A program made the position numbers and the translations under genes. 41,808 nucleotides of DNA from an uncultured Collinsella sp. (GTDB lineage: Bacteria > Actinomycetota > Coriobacteriia > Coriobacteriales > Coriobacteriaceae): the NCBI GenBank assembly GCA_959599915.1, contig CAUGJE010000017.1, positions 1 through 41,808 on the forward strand. The letters run 5' to 3'. A model generated the notes under the pieces. That model was given only the letters and a program-made list of their open reading frames with translations. It was not told where the DNA came from and did not search any database. This document shows, piece after piece, positions 17,476 to 25,220 of this stretch (position 1 is its first letter; each line of letters opens with the position of its first letter).

Positions 17476-17560
17476 GTCGATACATACTGTCTGGCGAATC
17501 ATTTGTCAATGAATTCGGTGAACGGTAGTAAATACCGTTCAAGCGTATGTATGTATCGGT
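17476..17560 (+). other. Three-way-junction RNA fold in the leader
   Basis: The outer stem P1 pairs CGATACATAC (17478-17487) with GTATGTATCG (17549-17558), extended by two G-U pairs. It encloses P2, CGAATCATT (17495-17503) with AATGAATTCG (17508-17517, one bulged A), and P3, GAACGGTA (17520-17527) with TACCGTTC (17533-17540). This is the geometry of many riboswitches and cis-regulatory RNAs, but I do not recognise a known class. The function is inferred only. Confidence 0.5.
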
Positions 17561-17677
17561 CGCCGAGCGCGGCACCTCAGTTGGGTTCGTCGGTAGGTAA
17601 GGTATATATCGTCCGCAAGTTGCGCGGGGGCAAGTCTAGGTGCTCCCGAGTAAGATTCTCTATTGATAGGAGAAGAC

Positions 17678-19291
17678 ATGGCCATCATCAACAAGGGTAT
17701 GTCCAGGCGTTCGTTCCTCGGCCTCACCGGCAGCGTCGCTGCTGTCGCCGGCCTTGGTCTCACTGGCTGCGGTGGCAGCTCTAGCGACGAGGGTTCCGCT
17801 TCCGGCTCCACCGATTCCGCCAACCGTGGCGGCGGCGTGATCACCGCTGGTTCCGCTTACGCTCCGTCCAGCTTCGATCCCGCCACCACCGGTTCCGCTG
17901 TTGGCCTGGGTGCCAACTGGCATGTCATCGAGGGCCTCTACGGCATCGATTACCACGACTACAGCACTTTCAACGAGCTCGCCACTGACGATCCCAAGTC
18001 TGTGGACGACACCACTTTCGAGGTCACCATCCGTAAGGGCGCCAAGTTCTCCGATGGCACCGAGGTCACCGCTGACGACGTTGTCGCTTCCTACACCGCT
18101 TGCGCCGCTTCCGCTACCTATGCTCCGTTCTTCCAGCCTTTCGAGTCCATCGAGGCCAAGGACGCCAGCACCGTGACGGTCAAGACCAAGGTCCCCAACT
18201 TCTCCCTGCTCAAGGATCGTCTGGCTATCATCCGCGTTACCCCGGCCACCCAGACCGAGGAGGATCGCGCCAAGCAGCCGATCGGCTCCGGCCCCTGGAT
18301 GTACGATGCCATCTCCGATACCGAGATCACTCTGGTTCCCAACCCCGAGTACAACGGTGAGTATGCTGCCGAGGACGAGAAGATTCAGTACAGCATCCTG
18401 ACTGACCCCACCGCTCGCGTCACTGCTCAGCAGGAAGGCTCCACGCTCGTCATGGAGCTCGTTACCGCTGACGCCGTCGATCAGCTCGAGAGCGCTGGCT
18501 GCAAGATTGACAACGTTCAGGGCTTCGGCACCCGCTTCATCATGTTCAACGTCGCCAAGGAGCCTTGGAACAACGTCAAGGTCCGTCAGGCCGTCATGTA
18601 CGCGCTCGACACCGAGAAGATGATCAGCAACACCTTCGCCGGCCTTGCCACTGCCGCCAGCTGCTACCTGCCCAAGAGCTTCACCAACTATCATGAGGCC
18701 TCTACGGTTTACAAGACCGACGCCAAGAAGGCTAAGAAGCTCATCGAAGAGTCTGGCATCACCCCGGGCGCCATCACCCTGCGCACTACCGACAACGAGC
18801 AGATCAAGGGCATGGCCGCCCAGGTCAAGAACGACCTCGACGCTCTCGGCTTCGATGTGACCATCCAGACCGATACTTCGGCGGCCACCTACGCCGCCAT
18901 CGACGGCGGCGAGGCCTACGATATCCTCCTTGCCCCTGGCGATCCTTCTTGCTTCGGCGCTGACCCCGACCTGCTGCTCAACTGGTGGTACGGCGACAAC
19001 GTCTGGATGCAGACTCGTTGCCCCTGGAAGGAGTCCGAGGAGTGGCAGAAGCTCCACGGTCTCATGGACGAGGCTCTTGCCGCCGAGGGCGACGAGCAGC
19101 AGAAGAAGTGGAACGAGTGCTTCGACATCATCGCCGACAACGCCGTTCTGTACCCTGTTGTCCACGTCAAGACCGTCTCCGCTTCTTGGGACGATCCGTC
19201 CACCGCGCCCAACGGCGAGGCCCTCGATGGCTTCAAGGGCATCGGCACGACGAGCATGTCCTTTAAGGGCGTCGCGACCGTCAAGGCGTAA
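17678..19291 (+). CDS. Substrate-binding lipoprotein of SatA-like (probable sialic acid) ABC transporter, SBP_bac_5 family
   Basis: A 537-residue solute-binding protein. The N-terminus combines a twin-arginine motif (SRRSFLG, residues 9-15) with a lipobox ending LTG-Cys31. It is therefore probably exported folded through Tat and lipid-anchored outside the membrane. A Gly/Ser linker precedes the SBP_bac_5 fold of DppA/OppA-type proteins. The operon with NanA, NanK and NanE homologues suggests sialic acid rather than peptide as ligand. SatA of Haemophilus ducreyi and the sialic-acid binding proteins of Bifidobacterium and Corynebacterium are, as I recall, of this family. ATG 17678 has ATAGGAGA upstream. 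A strong hairpin separates it from the permease genes, so it is probably made in excess. Confidence 0.87.
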   Translation: MAIINKGMSRRSFLGLTGSVAAVAGLGLTGCGGSSSDEGSASGSTDSANRGGGVITAGSAYAPSSFDPATTGSAVGLGANWHVIEGLYGIDYHDYSTFNELATDDPKSVDDTTFEVTIRKGAKFSDGTEVTADDVVASYTACAASATYAPFFQPFESIEAKDASTVTVKTKVPNFSLLKDRLAIIRVTPATQTEEDRAKQPIGSGPWMYDAISDTEITLVPNPEYNGEYAAEDEKIQYSILTDPTARVTAQQEGSTLVMELVTADAVDQLESAGCKIDNVQGFGTRFIMFNVAKEPWNNVKVRQAVMYALDTEKMISNTFAGLATAASCYLPKSFTNYHEASTVYKTDAKKAKKLIEESGITPGAITLRTTDNEQIKGMAAQVKNDLDALGFDVTIQTDTSAATYAAIDGGEAYDILLAPGDPSCFGADPDLLLNWWYGDNVWMQTRCPWKESEEWQKLHGLMDEALAAEGDEQQKKWNECFDIIADNAVLYPVVHVKTVSASWDDPSTAPNGEALDGFKGIGTTSMSFKGVATVKA

Positions 19292-19351
19292 GACTCGCTT
19301 GAGTCATATGTGGGGCGTCGGTCGTAAGGCAACGTCCTCATAGTTGAAACA

Positions 19352-19385
19352 AAGACCCGGGCGACCTCGATGTCGCTCGGGTCTT
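19352..19385 (+). other. Strong intercistronic hairpin between binding protein and permease genes
   Basis: AAGACCCGGGCGAC (19352-19365) pairs with GTCGCTCGGGTCTT (19372-19385): 14 pairs including one G-U, with a six-base loop. There is no T-run, so it is more likely an mRNA-stabilising 3' barrier or partial attenuator than a full terminator. Confidence 0.75.
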
Positions 19386-19446
19386 GTAATGAGTATCCGT
19401 ACTCATATACCAGTTGGTCCTACCGACAAAAGAAAGGGGAGAGAAC

Positions 19447-20403
19447 GTGAACAACTTTCTACGTTTGATTGGAAGGCGTCTTGTCGCGCTGCCGATCATG
19501 GCATTGGGCGTCACCGTCCTGGTGTTCTTCCTTATGTCGTTCTCCAAGACCGACCCCGCCTACACGGCGTTGGGTGACGGTGCCTCGCCCGAGGCGGTTG
19601 CCGAGTACCATGAGAAGTATGGTCTGGACGACCCCTGGCCCGTGCGTTATGTGCGCTACATGGGCGACTTGATCCACGGCGACATGGGCACCTACGGCGC
19701 TGCCCGCAACTCTGTTGCCAAGCGCATCTCCACGGCCCTGCCCGTCACGATGCAGCTGACCTTTATCGGTCTTGCCATCGGCGCGGTCGTTTCGTTTTTG
19801 CTCGGCGTCATCGCGGCACTGTATCGCGATAAATGGCCGGACCAAGTGATCCGCGTCTTTTCCATCGCCGGCTTGGCAACCCCGTCGTTCTGGCTTGCCG
19901 TTCTGTTGATCCTGCTGTTCTCTTCCTACCTTAAGGTGCTCCCGGCATCGGGCGCCCTGCCTCACTTCACCACGAATCCGGCTGGTTATCTGGGACGCAT
20001 GATCATGCCCGCCATCGCCTTGGCATTTCCGCTGACGGGCCAGATGACTCGTATCGTGCGTACCGCCATGGTCGAGGAGCTCGACAAGGACTATGTCCGT
20101 ATGGCTCGCGGTGCCGGCGTTCCCGAAAAGGTCGTCGTCGGTATCAACGTTCTTCGCAATGCGCTGATTACCCCGGTCACCACCCTCGGCCTTAAGATCG
20201 GCTACCTCATGGGCGGTGCCGTCGTCATTGAGGTTATCTTCAACCTCCCGGGCATGGGTACCGCGATCCTGCAGGGCGTTCAGGGCAACGAGGCGAACCT
20301 GGTTCAGGGCGTCGTCATCGTCGTTGCTCTTGCCTTCATCATCATCAACATCGTGGTTGACATGCTCTACCTGCTCATCAACCCGCGCATCAGGACGGTG
20401 TAG
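19447..20403 (+). CDS. ABC transporter permease, DppB/SatB-like
   Basis: A 318-residue inner-membrane permease of the oligopeptide/nickel type. It has an N-terminal transmembrane helix (about residues 10-30) in the RRLVALPIMALGVTVLVFF context, a large extracytoplasmic loop, and five further helices. The EAA loop contacting the ATPases contains DYVRMARGAGVPEK near residues 217-230. The start is GTG 19447, supported by AAAGGGGAGA four bases away; an in-frame upstream start at 19414 lacks a site. The next gene starts 3 nt after its stop. It pairs with the permease half of the following fusion to form the channel. Confidence 0.9.
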   Translation: MNNFLRLIGRRLVALPIMALGVTVLVFFLMSFSKTDPAYTALGDGASPEAVAEYHEKYGLDDPWPVRYVRYMGDLIHGDMGTYGAARNSVAKRISTALPVTMQLTFIGLAIGAVVSFLLGVIAALYRDKWPDQVIRVFSIAGLATPSFWLAVLLILLFSSYLKVLPASGALPHFTTNPAGYLGRMIMPAIALAFPLTGQMTRIVRTAMVEELDKDYVRMARGAGVPEKVVVGINVLRNALITPVTTLGLKIGYLMGGAVVIEVIFNLPGMGTAILQGVQGNEANLVQGVVIVVALAFIIINIVVDMLYLLINPRIRTV

Positions 20404-20406
20404 ATT

Positions 20407-22422
20407 ATGGTAAAGATTCGAGAGAAGCAAACCGAGCAGCTCGAGAAGGCTGCTTCCAAGGGGCTCAAGCTCGGTGGCTGGAAGAAGATGACGCTATCTT
20501 CCAAGATTGCCGCCGTCGTGCTGGTGCTGGTCGCCCTGACTGCGATCCTGGCACCCCTGCTTGCCCCCTATAGCCCGGTCGATATTTTCACCGCGCGCCA
20601 GGCGCCTGGTGGTGGCTTTATCTTCGGTACCGACGACAAGGGCCGCGACATCCTTTCGCGTATGCTCTACGGCGGCCGTTACTCGCTGATCATCGGCTTT
20701 GGTGCTACCGCCATGGCTTTGGTCTGCGGCTCCGTTGTCGGCGCTCTTGCAGCGGTTTCGCGCAAGTCTGTCTCTGAGGCGATCATGCGTATCCTGGACA
20801 TCATCATGTCCATCCCGGGCATTGCCCTCGCAGCCGTCTTCGTTTCCATCCTGGGCAATTCCGTGCCGTCGATCATCTTTGCGATCGGCTTTATGTACAC
20901 CCCGCAGATCGCCCGCATCGTGCGCGCCAACATCGTTTCCGAGTACGGCGAGGACTATGTCCGCGCGGTCATCGTGTCCGGCGCCAAGGCTCCGTGGATT
21001 CTGATCAAGCATGTTCTGCGCAACTGCATCGCCCCGATCATGGTCTTTACCGTCACCCTGGTCGCAGACGCCATCATTTTCGAGGCTTCGCTGACCTTCA
21101 TCGGCGCTGGCATCCAGGAGCCCACCGCTACGTGGGGCAACATTCTTGCCGACGCCCGCGGTGGCGTGCTCGCCGGCCGTTGGTGGCAGGCGCTGTTCCC
21201 GGGCCTGGCCATTATGATCACCTGCCTGGCGCTCAACATCCTGTCCGAGGGCATTACCGACGCTATGGCTGCCGCTCCCTCCGCTGCCCTGGATCCGACC
21301 GATTCCTCCAAGCGCCGCGAGGCCGACCTGCTGGTCTCCGACCCCGTTCGTGCCTACAAGGAGCAGGCTCAGTCCCTGAGCGCTCGCCTTGGTGCCCTGC
21401 GCGATGTCGAGCTCAAGCGTAACGACCGCCACGTGCCCGATGAGTCTGTCGAGCCGATCCTTTCGGTCCGCGATTTCTGCATCCAGTTTGAGCACCACGG
21501 TGATATCAACGTCGTCGACCATGTCAACTTTGATGTGCGCCCCGGTCAGACCATGGGTCTGGTGGGCGAGTCCGGTTGCGGTAAGTCCATCACCACACTG
21601 GCCATCATGGGCCTGACCGATGAGGACGAGCATCTTTCCGGCGAGGTCCTCTGGGAAGGCCGTGACCTGCTCAAGATGAGCAAGAAGGAGTGGTTCGGCC
21701 TGCGCGGTACCGATATCGCTATGGTCTATCAGGACGCCCTGTCCTCGCTCAACCCCTCGATGCTCATCTCCGCTCAGATGAAGCAGCTCACCAAGCGCGG
21801 CGGCACCCGCAGCGCCGAGGAGCTCCTGGAGCTCGTCGGCCTCGATCCCAAGCGTACGCTCGAGAGCTATCCGCACGAGCTTTCCGGCGGCCAGCGTCAG
21901 CGCGTCCTGATCGCTATGGCCCTTACCCGCGACCCCAAGTTGGTTATCTGCGACGAGCCCACGACCGCTCTGGACGTTACCGTCCAGAAGCAGGTCATCA
22001 AGCTGCTCAACGATCTTCAGGCCAAGCTCGGCTTTGCCATGATCTTCGTCTCGCATGACCTGGCTCTGGTCGCCGAGGTTGCCCATAACATCACGGTTAT
22101 GTACGCCGGTCAGGTTATTGAGCAGGCGCCCACCAAGGAGCTGCTCACCAACCCGATTCACGAGTACACCCGCGGTCTTCTGGGCTCCGTTCTGTCCATC
22201 GAGAGCGGTTCGGGCCGCCTGCACCAGGTGCCCGGCGCCGTTCCGAGCCCGCGCGATTTCCCCAAGGGCGATCGCTTCGCGCCCCGCTCGAGCCATCCGC
22301 GCATCGGCCTGGACACCCGTCCGGTCTTCAAGCGCGTGCCTGGCACCGAGCACTTCTATTCCGAGCTCCCCGACGAGGTGCTCAAGGCAAATGGTTTGAC
22401 CCCTCACGCGGAGGTGATGTAG
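20407..22422 (+). CDS. Permease-ATPase fusion (DppC-DppD in one chain, SatC-like)
   Basis: 671 residues joining two normally separate subunits. Residues about 1-300 are a DppC-type permease: GTDDKGRDILSRMLYGGRYS near the start of the domain, EAA loop EDYVRAVIVSGAK, and a final helix before a polar linker of about 45 residues. From about 345 on it is a DppD-type ATPase: Walker A GESGCGKS 387-394, signature LSGGQ from 492, ICDEPTTALD, and switch His in FVSHDL. The Q-loop reads VYQDALSSLNP instead of the common FQDPMTSLNP. The usual C-terminal cysteine motif is degenerate (GDRFAPRSS from about 621, no Cys). The reading frame is continuous. SatC of H. ducreyi is, as I recall, a similar fusion. 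Confidence 0.93.
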   Translation: MVKIREKQTEQLEKAASKGLKLGGWKKMTLSSKIAAVVLVLVALTAILAPLLAPYSPVDIFTARQAPGGGFIFGTDDKGRDILSRMLYGGRYSLIIGFGATAMALVCGSVVGALAAVSRKSVSEAIMRILDIIMSIPGIALAAVFVSILGNSVPSIIFAIGFMYTPQIARIVRANIVSEYGEDYVRAVIVSGAKAPWILIKHVLRNCIAPIMVFTVTLVADAIIFEASLTFIGAGIQEPTATWGNILADARGGVLAGRWWQALFPGLAIMITCLALNILSEGITDAMAAAPSAALDPTDSSKRREADLLVSDPVRAYKEQAQSLSARLGALRDVELKRNDRHVPDESVEPILSVRDFCIQFEHHGDINVVDHVNFDVRPGQTMGLVGESGCGKSITTLAIMGLTDEDEHLSGEVLWEGRDLLKMSKKEWFGLRGTDIAMVYQDALSSLNPSMLISAQMKQLTKRGGTRSAEELLELVGLDPKRTLESYPHELSGGQRQRVLIAMALTRDPKLVICDEPTTALDVTVQKQVIKLLNDLQAKLGFAMIFVSHDLALVAEVAHNITVMYAGQVIEQAPTKELLTNPIHEYTRGLLGSVLSIESGSGRLHQVPGAVPSPRDFPKGDRFAPRSSHPRIGLDTRPVFKRVPGTEHFYSELPDEVLKANGLTPHAEVM

Positions 22423-23250
22423 ATGAGCGAGACCGCAGTCAACGGCGTCGAGCCGATCATCTTCCTTGATGATGTTCACGTCACCTTTAGGACCCGTACC
22501 GGTTCGATTCTGCACCCCAACCTGGTTCACGCCGTCCAGGGTGTAACGATTAAGCTCATGCCCGGACAGACCATCGGCATCGTCGGCGAGTCCGGTTGCG
22601 GCAAGTCCACCACCGCCAACGTCATGTGCGGCCTGCAGGCCCCCACGAGCGGCAAGGTCTACTTTAAGGGCAAGGACGTTACCAAGCGTACCGCCGAGGA
22701 CCGTCGCCACATGGGTCGCGTCATCTCGGTCGTGTTCCAAAACCCGGCCACGGCGCTCAACCCCCGCATGGTCGTTCGCGAGCAGTTGCTCGACCCCATG
22801 CGCGTCCACAACCTGGGCACCGAGGCAGAGCAGGAGAAGCGCGTCAAGGAGCTCCTGGAGCTCACCGGTCTGCCCAGCTCTGCCGCCGAGGTTCTTCCCG
22901 GCCAGCTTTCGGGTGGTCAGCGCCAGCGCGTGGCAATTGCCCGTGCCCTGTCGCTGAACCCCGACGCTATCATCGCCGACGAGCCCACCTCGGCTCTGGA
23001 CGTTTCGGTCCGCGCGCAGATCCTCAACCTGCTGACCGACCTTAAGAAGGAGCTCGGCCTGGCCATGGTGTTCATTAGCCATGACATCCAGACGGTCCGC
23101 TATATCTCTGACGACATCATCGTTATGAATGGCGGCAAGATCGTCGAGCAGGGCGAGGCCAAGCAGGTCTTCCAGCACCCCCAGGACCCCTACACCAAGA
23201 TGCTGCTCGGCGCTGCGCCGTCGCTGCTGCATCCCAAGCTCGGCGAGTAG
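22423..23250 (+). CDS. ABC transporter ATP-binding protein, DppF/SatD-like, without C-terminal Cys domain
   Basis: 275-residue nucleotide-binding subunit forming the second ATPase site with the fusion protein. Walker A GESGCGKST is at 55-63, the Q-loop is VFQNPATALNP, the signature LSGGQRQRV starts at 162, Walker B is IIADEPTSALD, and the switch His is in FISHDI. It ends at AAPSLLHPKLGE, straight after the ABC core. The oligopeptide/dipeptide C-terminal domain with its four cysteines, present in oppD and oppF of this window, is missing. ATG follows the previous stop directly (TAG ATG), so the two are coupled through GGAGG in the upstream gene. Confidence 0.92.
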   Translation: MSETAVNGVEPIIFLDDVHVTFRTRTGSILHPNLVHAVQGVTIKLMPGQTIGIVGESGCGKSTTANVMCGLQAPTSGKVYFKGKDVTKRTAEDRRHMGRVISVVFQNPATALNPRMVVREQLLDPMRVHNLGTEAEQEKRVKELLELTGLPSSAAEVLPGQLSGGQRQRVAIARALSLNPDAIIADEPTSALDVSVRAQILNLLTDLKKELGLAMVFISHDIQTVRYISDDIIVMNGGKIVEQGEAKQVFQHPQDPYTKMLLGAAPSLLHPKLGE

Positions 23251-23266
23251 CCTCGCTTTCCCTCCC

Positions 23267-23294
23267 GTGCGCCCGGTTCCCTTGCCGGGCGCAC
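23267..23294 (+). other. Intercistronic hairpin after the transporter genes
   Basis: A perfect ten-pair stem, GTGCGCCCGG (23267-23276) with CCGGGCGCAC (23285-23294), has an eight-base loop and no T-run. It divides the transporter genes from the enzyme genes and may be a partial terminator or RNA-processing barrier. Confidence 0.65.
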
Positions 23295-23330
23295 CTCCGT
23301 TGCGATTTCGAAAGGTTGGGTTCACGAGCC

Positions 23331-24308
23331 ATGCCAAGTGCTCAGGAGCTACAACAGCAATTTGGTGAATATCGAGGCGCCATGCCCCGTCCATCAGATT
23401 TCGATTTCTTTTGGAAAGATCGCATGGCCGAGGCCGACGCCGTTGGGCTTGACTATGCGATTGAGGCGGCATCGGTCGCCGATGCTGTGACTTGCCAGCT
23501 TTTCGACCTCTGGTTTACCGGTATGTGCGGCGCCCGCCTGCATGCCAAGTACCTTAAGCCCGTCTCGGACGAGCCCGTGCCATTGGTGCTTCAGTTCCAT
23601 GGGTATCCGGGTGCAAGCCGCAGCTGGTTTGAGCAGGCGTCGTTTGCTGGTATGGGCATGGCGCTGATCGCTCTCGATTGTCCTGGTCAAGGAGGTCCCT
23701 CCGAGGACATTGGTGGATTTGAGGGCACAACGGTCGCGGGCCATATCGTCGCCGGTATCGACGGCGACCCGGCTAACCTCTACTATGTCCGCTTGCACCA
23801 AGATATTCGCATCCTGTGCCGCATCGTTCGCGAGCTCGAGGGCATCGATCTTACCCGCGTATTTGTGAACGGCGCATCGCAGGGCGGCGGTTTGGGTATT
23901 GCAACCTGCGCGCTCAATAGCGATTTGGTTGACCGCGCGGCTATCCTCTATCCCTTCTTATCGGACTTCCGCCTGGTTTGGGATCTGGATGCCGACGATA
24001 TTGCCTACGAGGGTCTGCGCTATTGGTCGCGTTGGTTTGACGAGGACTCGACTCGTATCGAGGAAGCCTATGCCAAGCTGGCGTACTTCGATTCCAAGAA
24101 CTTTGCCCCCATGGTCAAATGCCCCGTGCTGTTTGGCACCGGCACAGCCGATACCGTCTGTCCGCCAGCGACGCAGTTTGCGGTCTATAACAACCTGACC
24201 TGTGAAAAGCGTCATGAGTTCTTTGAAGGCTTTGGCCACGAGGAGATTCAGGATTTTGACGATCTGATCATTCCGTTTTTCTGCAAGGGAGGGGAGGCTT
24301 ATGTCTAA
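23331..24308 (+). CDS. AXE1/cephalosporin-C deacetylase-family acetylesterase (probable sialate O-acetylesterase role)
   Basis: A 325-residue alpha/beta hydrolase. The HGYPG oxyanion-hole motif is at 90-94 and CPGQGG at 117-122. The nucleophile elbow GASQGGG places Ser183, with Asp274 in TGTADTVCPP and His303 in GFGHE: the complete AXE1 triad. Family members remove acetyl groups from sugars and antibiotics. Next to nan genes, deacetylation of O-acetylated sialic acid is a likely job; an acetyl-xylan-esterase-type gene also occurs, as I recall, in the pneumococcal nan locus. ATG 23331 is preferred; TTG 23316 abuts the AAAGG site, although that site is about 15 nt from the ATG. No signal peptide is seen, so it acts in the cytoplasm. 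It overlaps the next gene by 8 nt. Confidence 0.85.
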   Translation: MPSAQELQQQFGEYRGAMPRPSDFDFFWKDRMAEADAVGLDYAIEAASVADAVTCQLFDLWFTGMCGARLHAKYLKPVSDEPVPLVLQFHGYPGASRSWFEQASFAGMGMALIALDCPGQGGPSEDIGGFEGTTVAGHIVAGIDGDPANLYYVRLHQDIRILCRIVRELEGIDLTRVFVNGASQGGGLGIATCALNSDLVDRAAILYPFLSDFRLVWDLDADDIAYEGLRYWSRWFDEDSTRIEEAYAKLAYFDSKNFAPMVKCPVLFGTGTADTVCPPATQFAVYNNLTCEKRHEFFEGFGHEEIQDFDDLIIPFFCKGGEAYV

Positions 24309-25152
24309 GTGCGAGAGCAATGTCAATGAGCTGATTGTCTCCGACCTTGTGGGGATTCCCGGAACGGTCTCGTCAAGGCTCGCTGATTTCCGGGATTGGC
24401 GCGGTGATGCTTCTGCGGATGTTTCCGAATTAGAGATAGCCGCTTCGGACCTTGAGGTTTGCGGGCCGAGTATTACGGCGATCGATTTCGCCAATCCGTA
24501 TGCCCGCTACTCCGAGGTTTCCTTTGAGCTTGGTGGCGATGTGGTCCACGCACGCTTGATTGAGCCTGCCGGTCGCGCCCGAGCATCCGAGCTTGTGCCG
24601 CTATGTCTGATGTTTCACGACATCGACCGACCCGTGCGGGGATGGCATCACATGACGAGGTTTGCGGCCATGGGATATGCCGTGCTTGCGCTGGACGATG
24701 AGGCGATTGGATCCAGCGAGCTGCAGCAGGGGATTGCCTCTCCTGCTTTTGTCAAGCGCGTCCGTTGGGGTTGCGCGATGGCGAAGGTGGCGCGCAATCT
24801 TGATGGCGTGGACCCCGACCGCATCTTTGCATGGGGCGAGGGCCTTGGCGGCGGAGTCGCGCTGGCGGTTTCTGCTCTGGACGAGCGGGGCCTCGCCTGC
24901 ACGGCGGTTGCCAATCCAATTCCCGGTGGCCTCGAGGCGTTGTCGTCTCGGGTGCGTGGATCGGTGCTCATGGGCACATCGCTCATGGATGCCGTGAGCG
25001 ATCCCAAGGGCCAGTTTGCCGTATTCAACGGTCTTGAGTGTGACCGGAGGCATATCATCTATGCCAAATACGCTCATGAGCGCATCAATGCGTTCGAAAA
25101 CGAAGTCATCGACTTTTTTAACCAAACGTTCTACCCGTGTTCTTTGGCCTAG
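24301..25152 (+). CDS. Inactive AXE1-like paralogue (pseudo-esterase)
   Basis: 283 residues whose core aligns with the preceding esterase. FHDIDRPVRGW replaces FHGYPGASRSW, WGEGLGGG replaces NGASQGGG, MGTSLMDAVSDP replaces FGTGTADTVCPP, then QFAVFNGLECDRRH and YAHE follow. The nucleophile position is Gly181 instead of Ser and the oxyanion HGY motif is lost, while Asp230 and His259 remain. The lid region between the last strands is also about 45 residues shorter. It is an intact frame with a good start (GGAGGGGAGG before ATG 24301) overlapping the upstream stop. It is therefore kept and translated rather than decaying. It may bind an acetylated sugar or partner the active esterase; this is inference. 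Confidence 0.8.
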   Translation: MSKCESNVNELIVSDLVGIPGTVSSRLADFRDWRGDASADVSELEIAASDLEVCGPSITAIDFANPYARYSEVSFELGGDVVHARLIEPAGRARASELVPLCLMFHDIDRPVRGWHHMTRFAAMGYAVLALDDEAIGSSELQQGIASPAFVKRVRWGCAMAKVARNLDGVDPDRIFAWGEGLGGGVALAVSALDERGLACTAVANPIPGGLEALSSRVRGSVLMGTSLMDAVSDPKGQFAVFNGLECDRRHIIYAKYAHERINAFENEVIDFFNQTFYPCSLA

Positions 25153-25220
25153 ACGGCCTGGACACTGCCAACAAGAGTGGGTGGCATAGGGCCGCCCGCC
25201 AGACAACTAAGGAGATTCTT

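Larger units (their letters stand above)
17314..17677 (+). promoter_or_regulatory. 364-nt intergenic region: promoter and structured leader of the sialic-acid locus
   Basis: No gene is supported here. There is no clear uvrC terminator. The region holds a candidate promoter (17414-17442), an AAACGTTT palindrome over its -35 (17408-17415) and a three-way-junction fold (17476-17560). A further long-range pairing joins GCACCT (17572-17577) to AGGTGC (17638-17643), close to the ribosome-binding site ATAGGAGA. Confidence 0.6.

Noticed and set aside
17503..17784. Possible 93-residue peptide starting in the nan leader
   Set aside because: It starts at TTG without a ribosome-binding site and runs out of frame into the binding-protein gene; the leader is better explained as structured RNA.
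17678..23250. Dipeptide or nickel transporter
   Set aside because: The proteins are of that superfamily, but direct linkage to NanE, NanA-type lyase, ROK kinase and an acetylesterase favours sialic acid; kept as an alternative, not as the call.
20494..23472. 992-residue open frame on the minus strand
   Set aside because: It lies antisense across three transporter genes with clear motifs; long antisense frames are a by-product of GC-rich codon bias. The same applies to 10396-13044, 17660-19165, 33163-34974, 35621-37345 and 39331-41325 on the minus strand.
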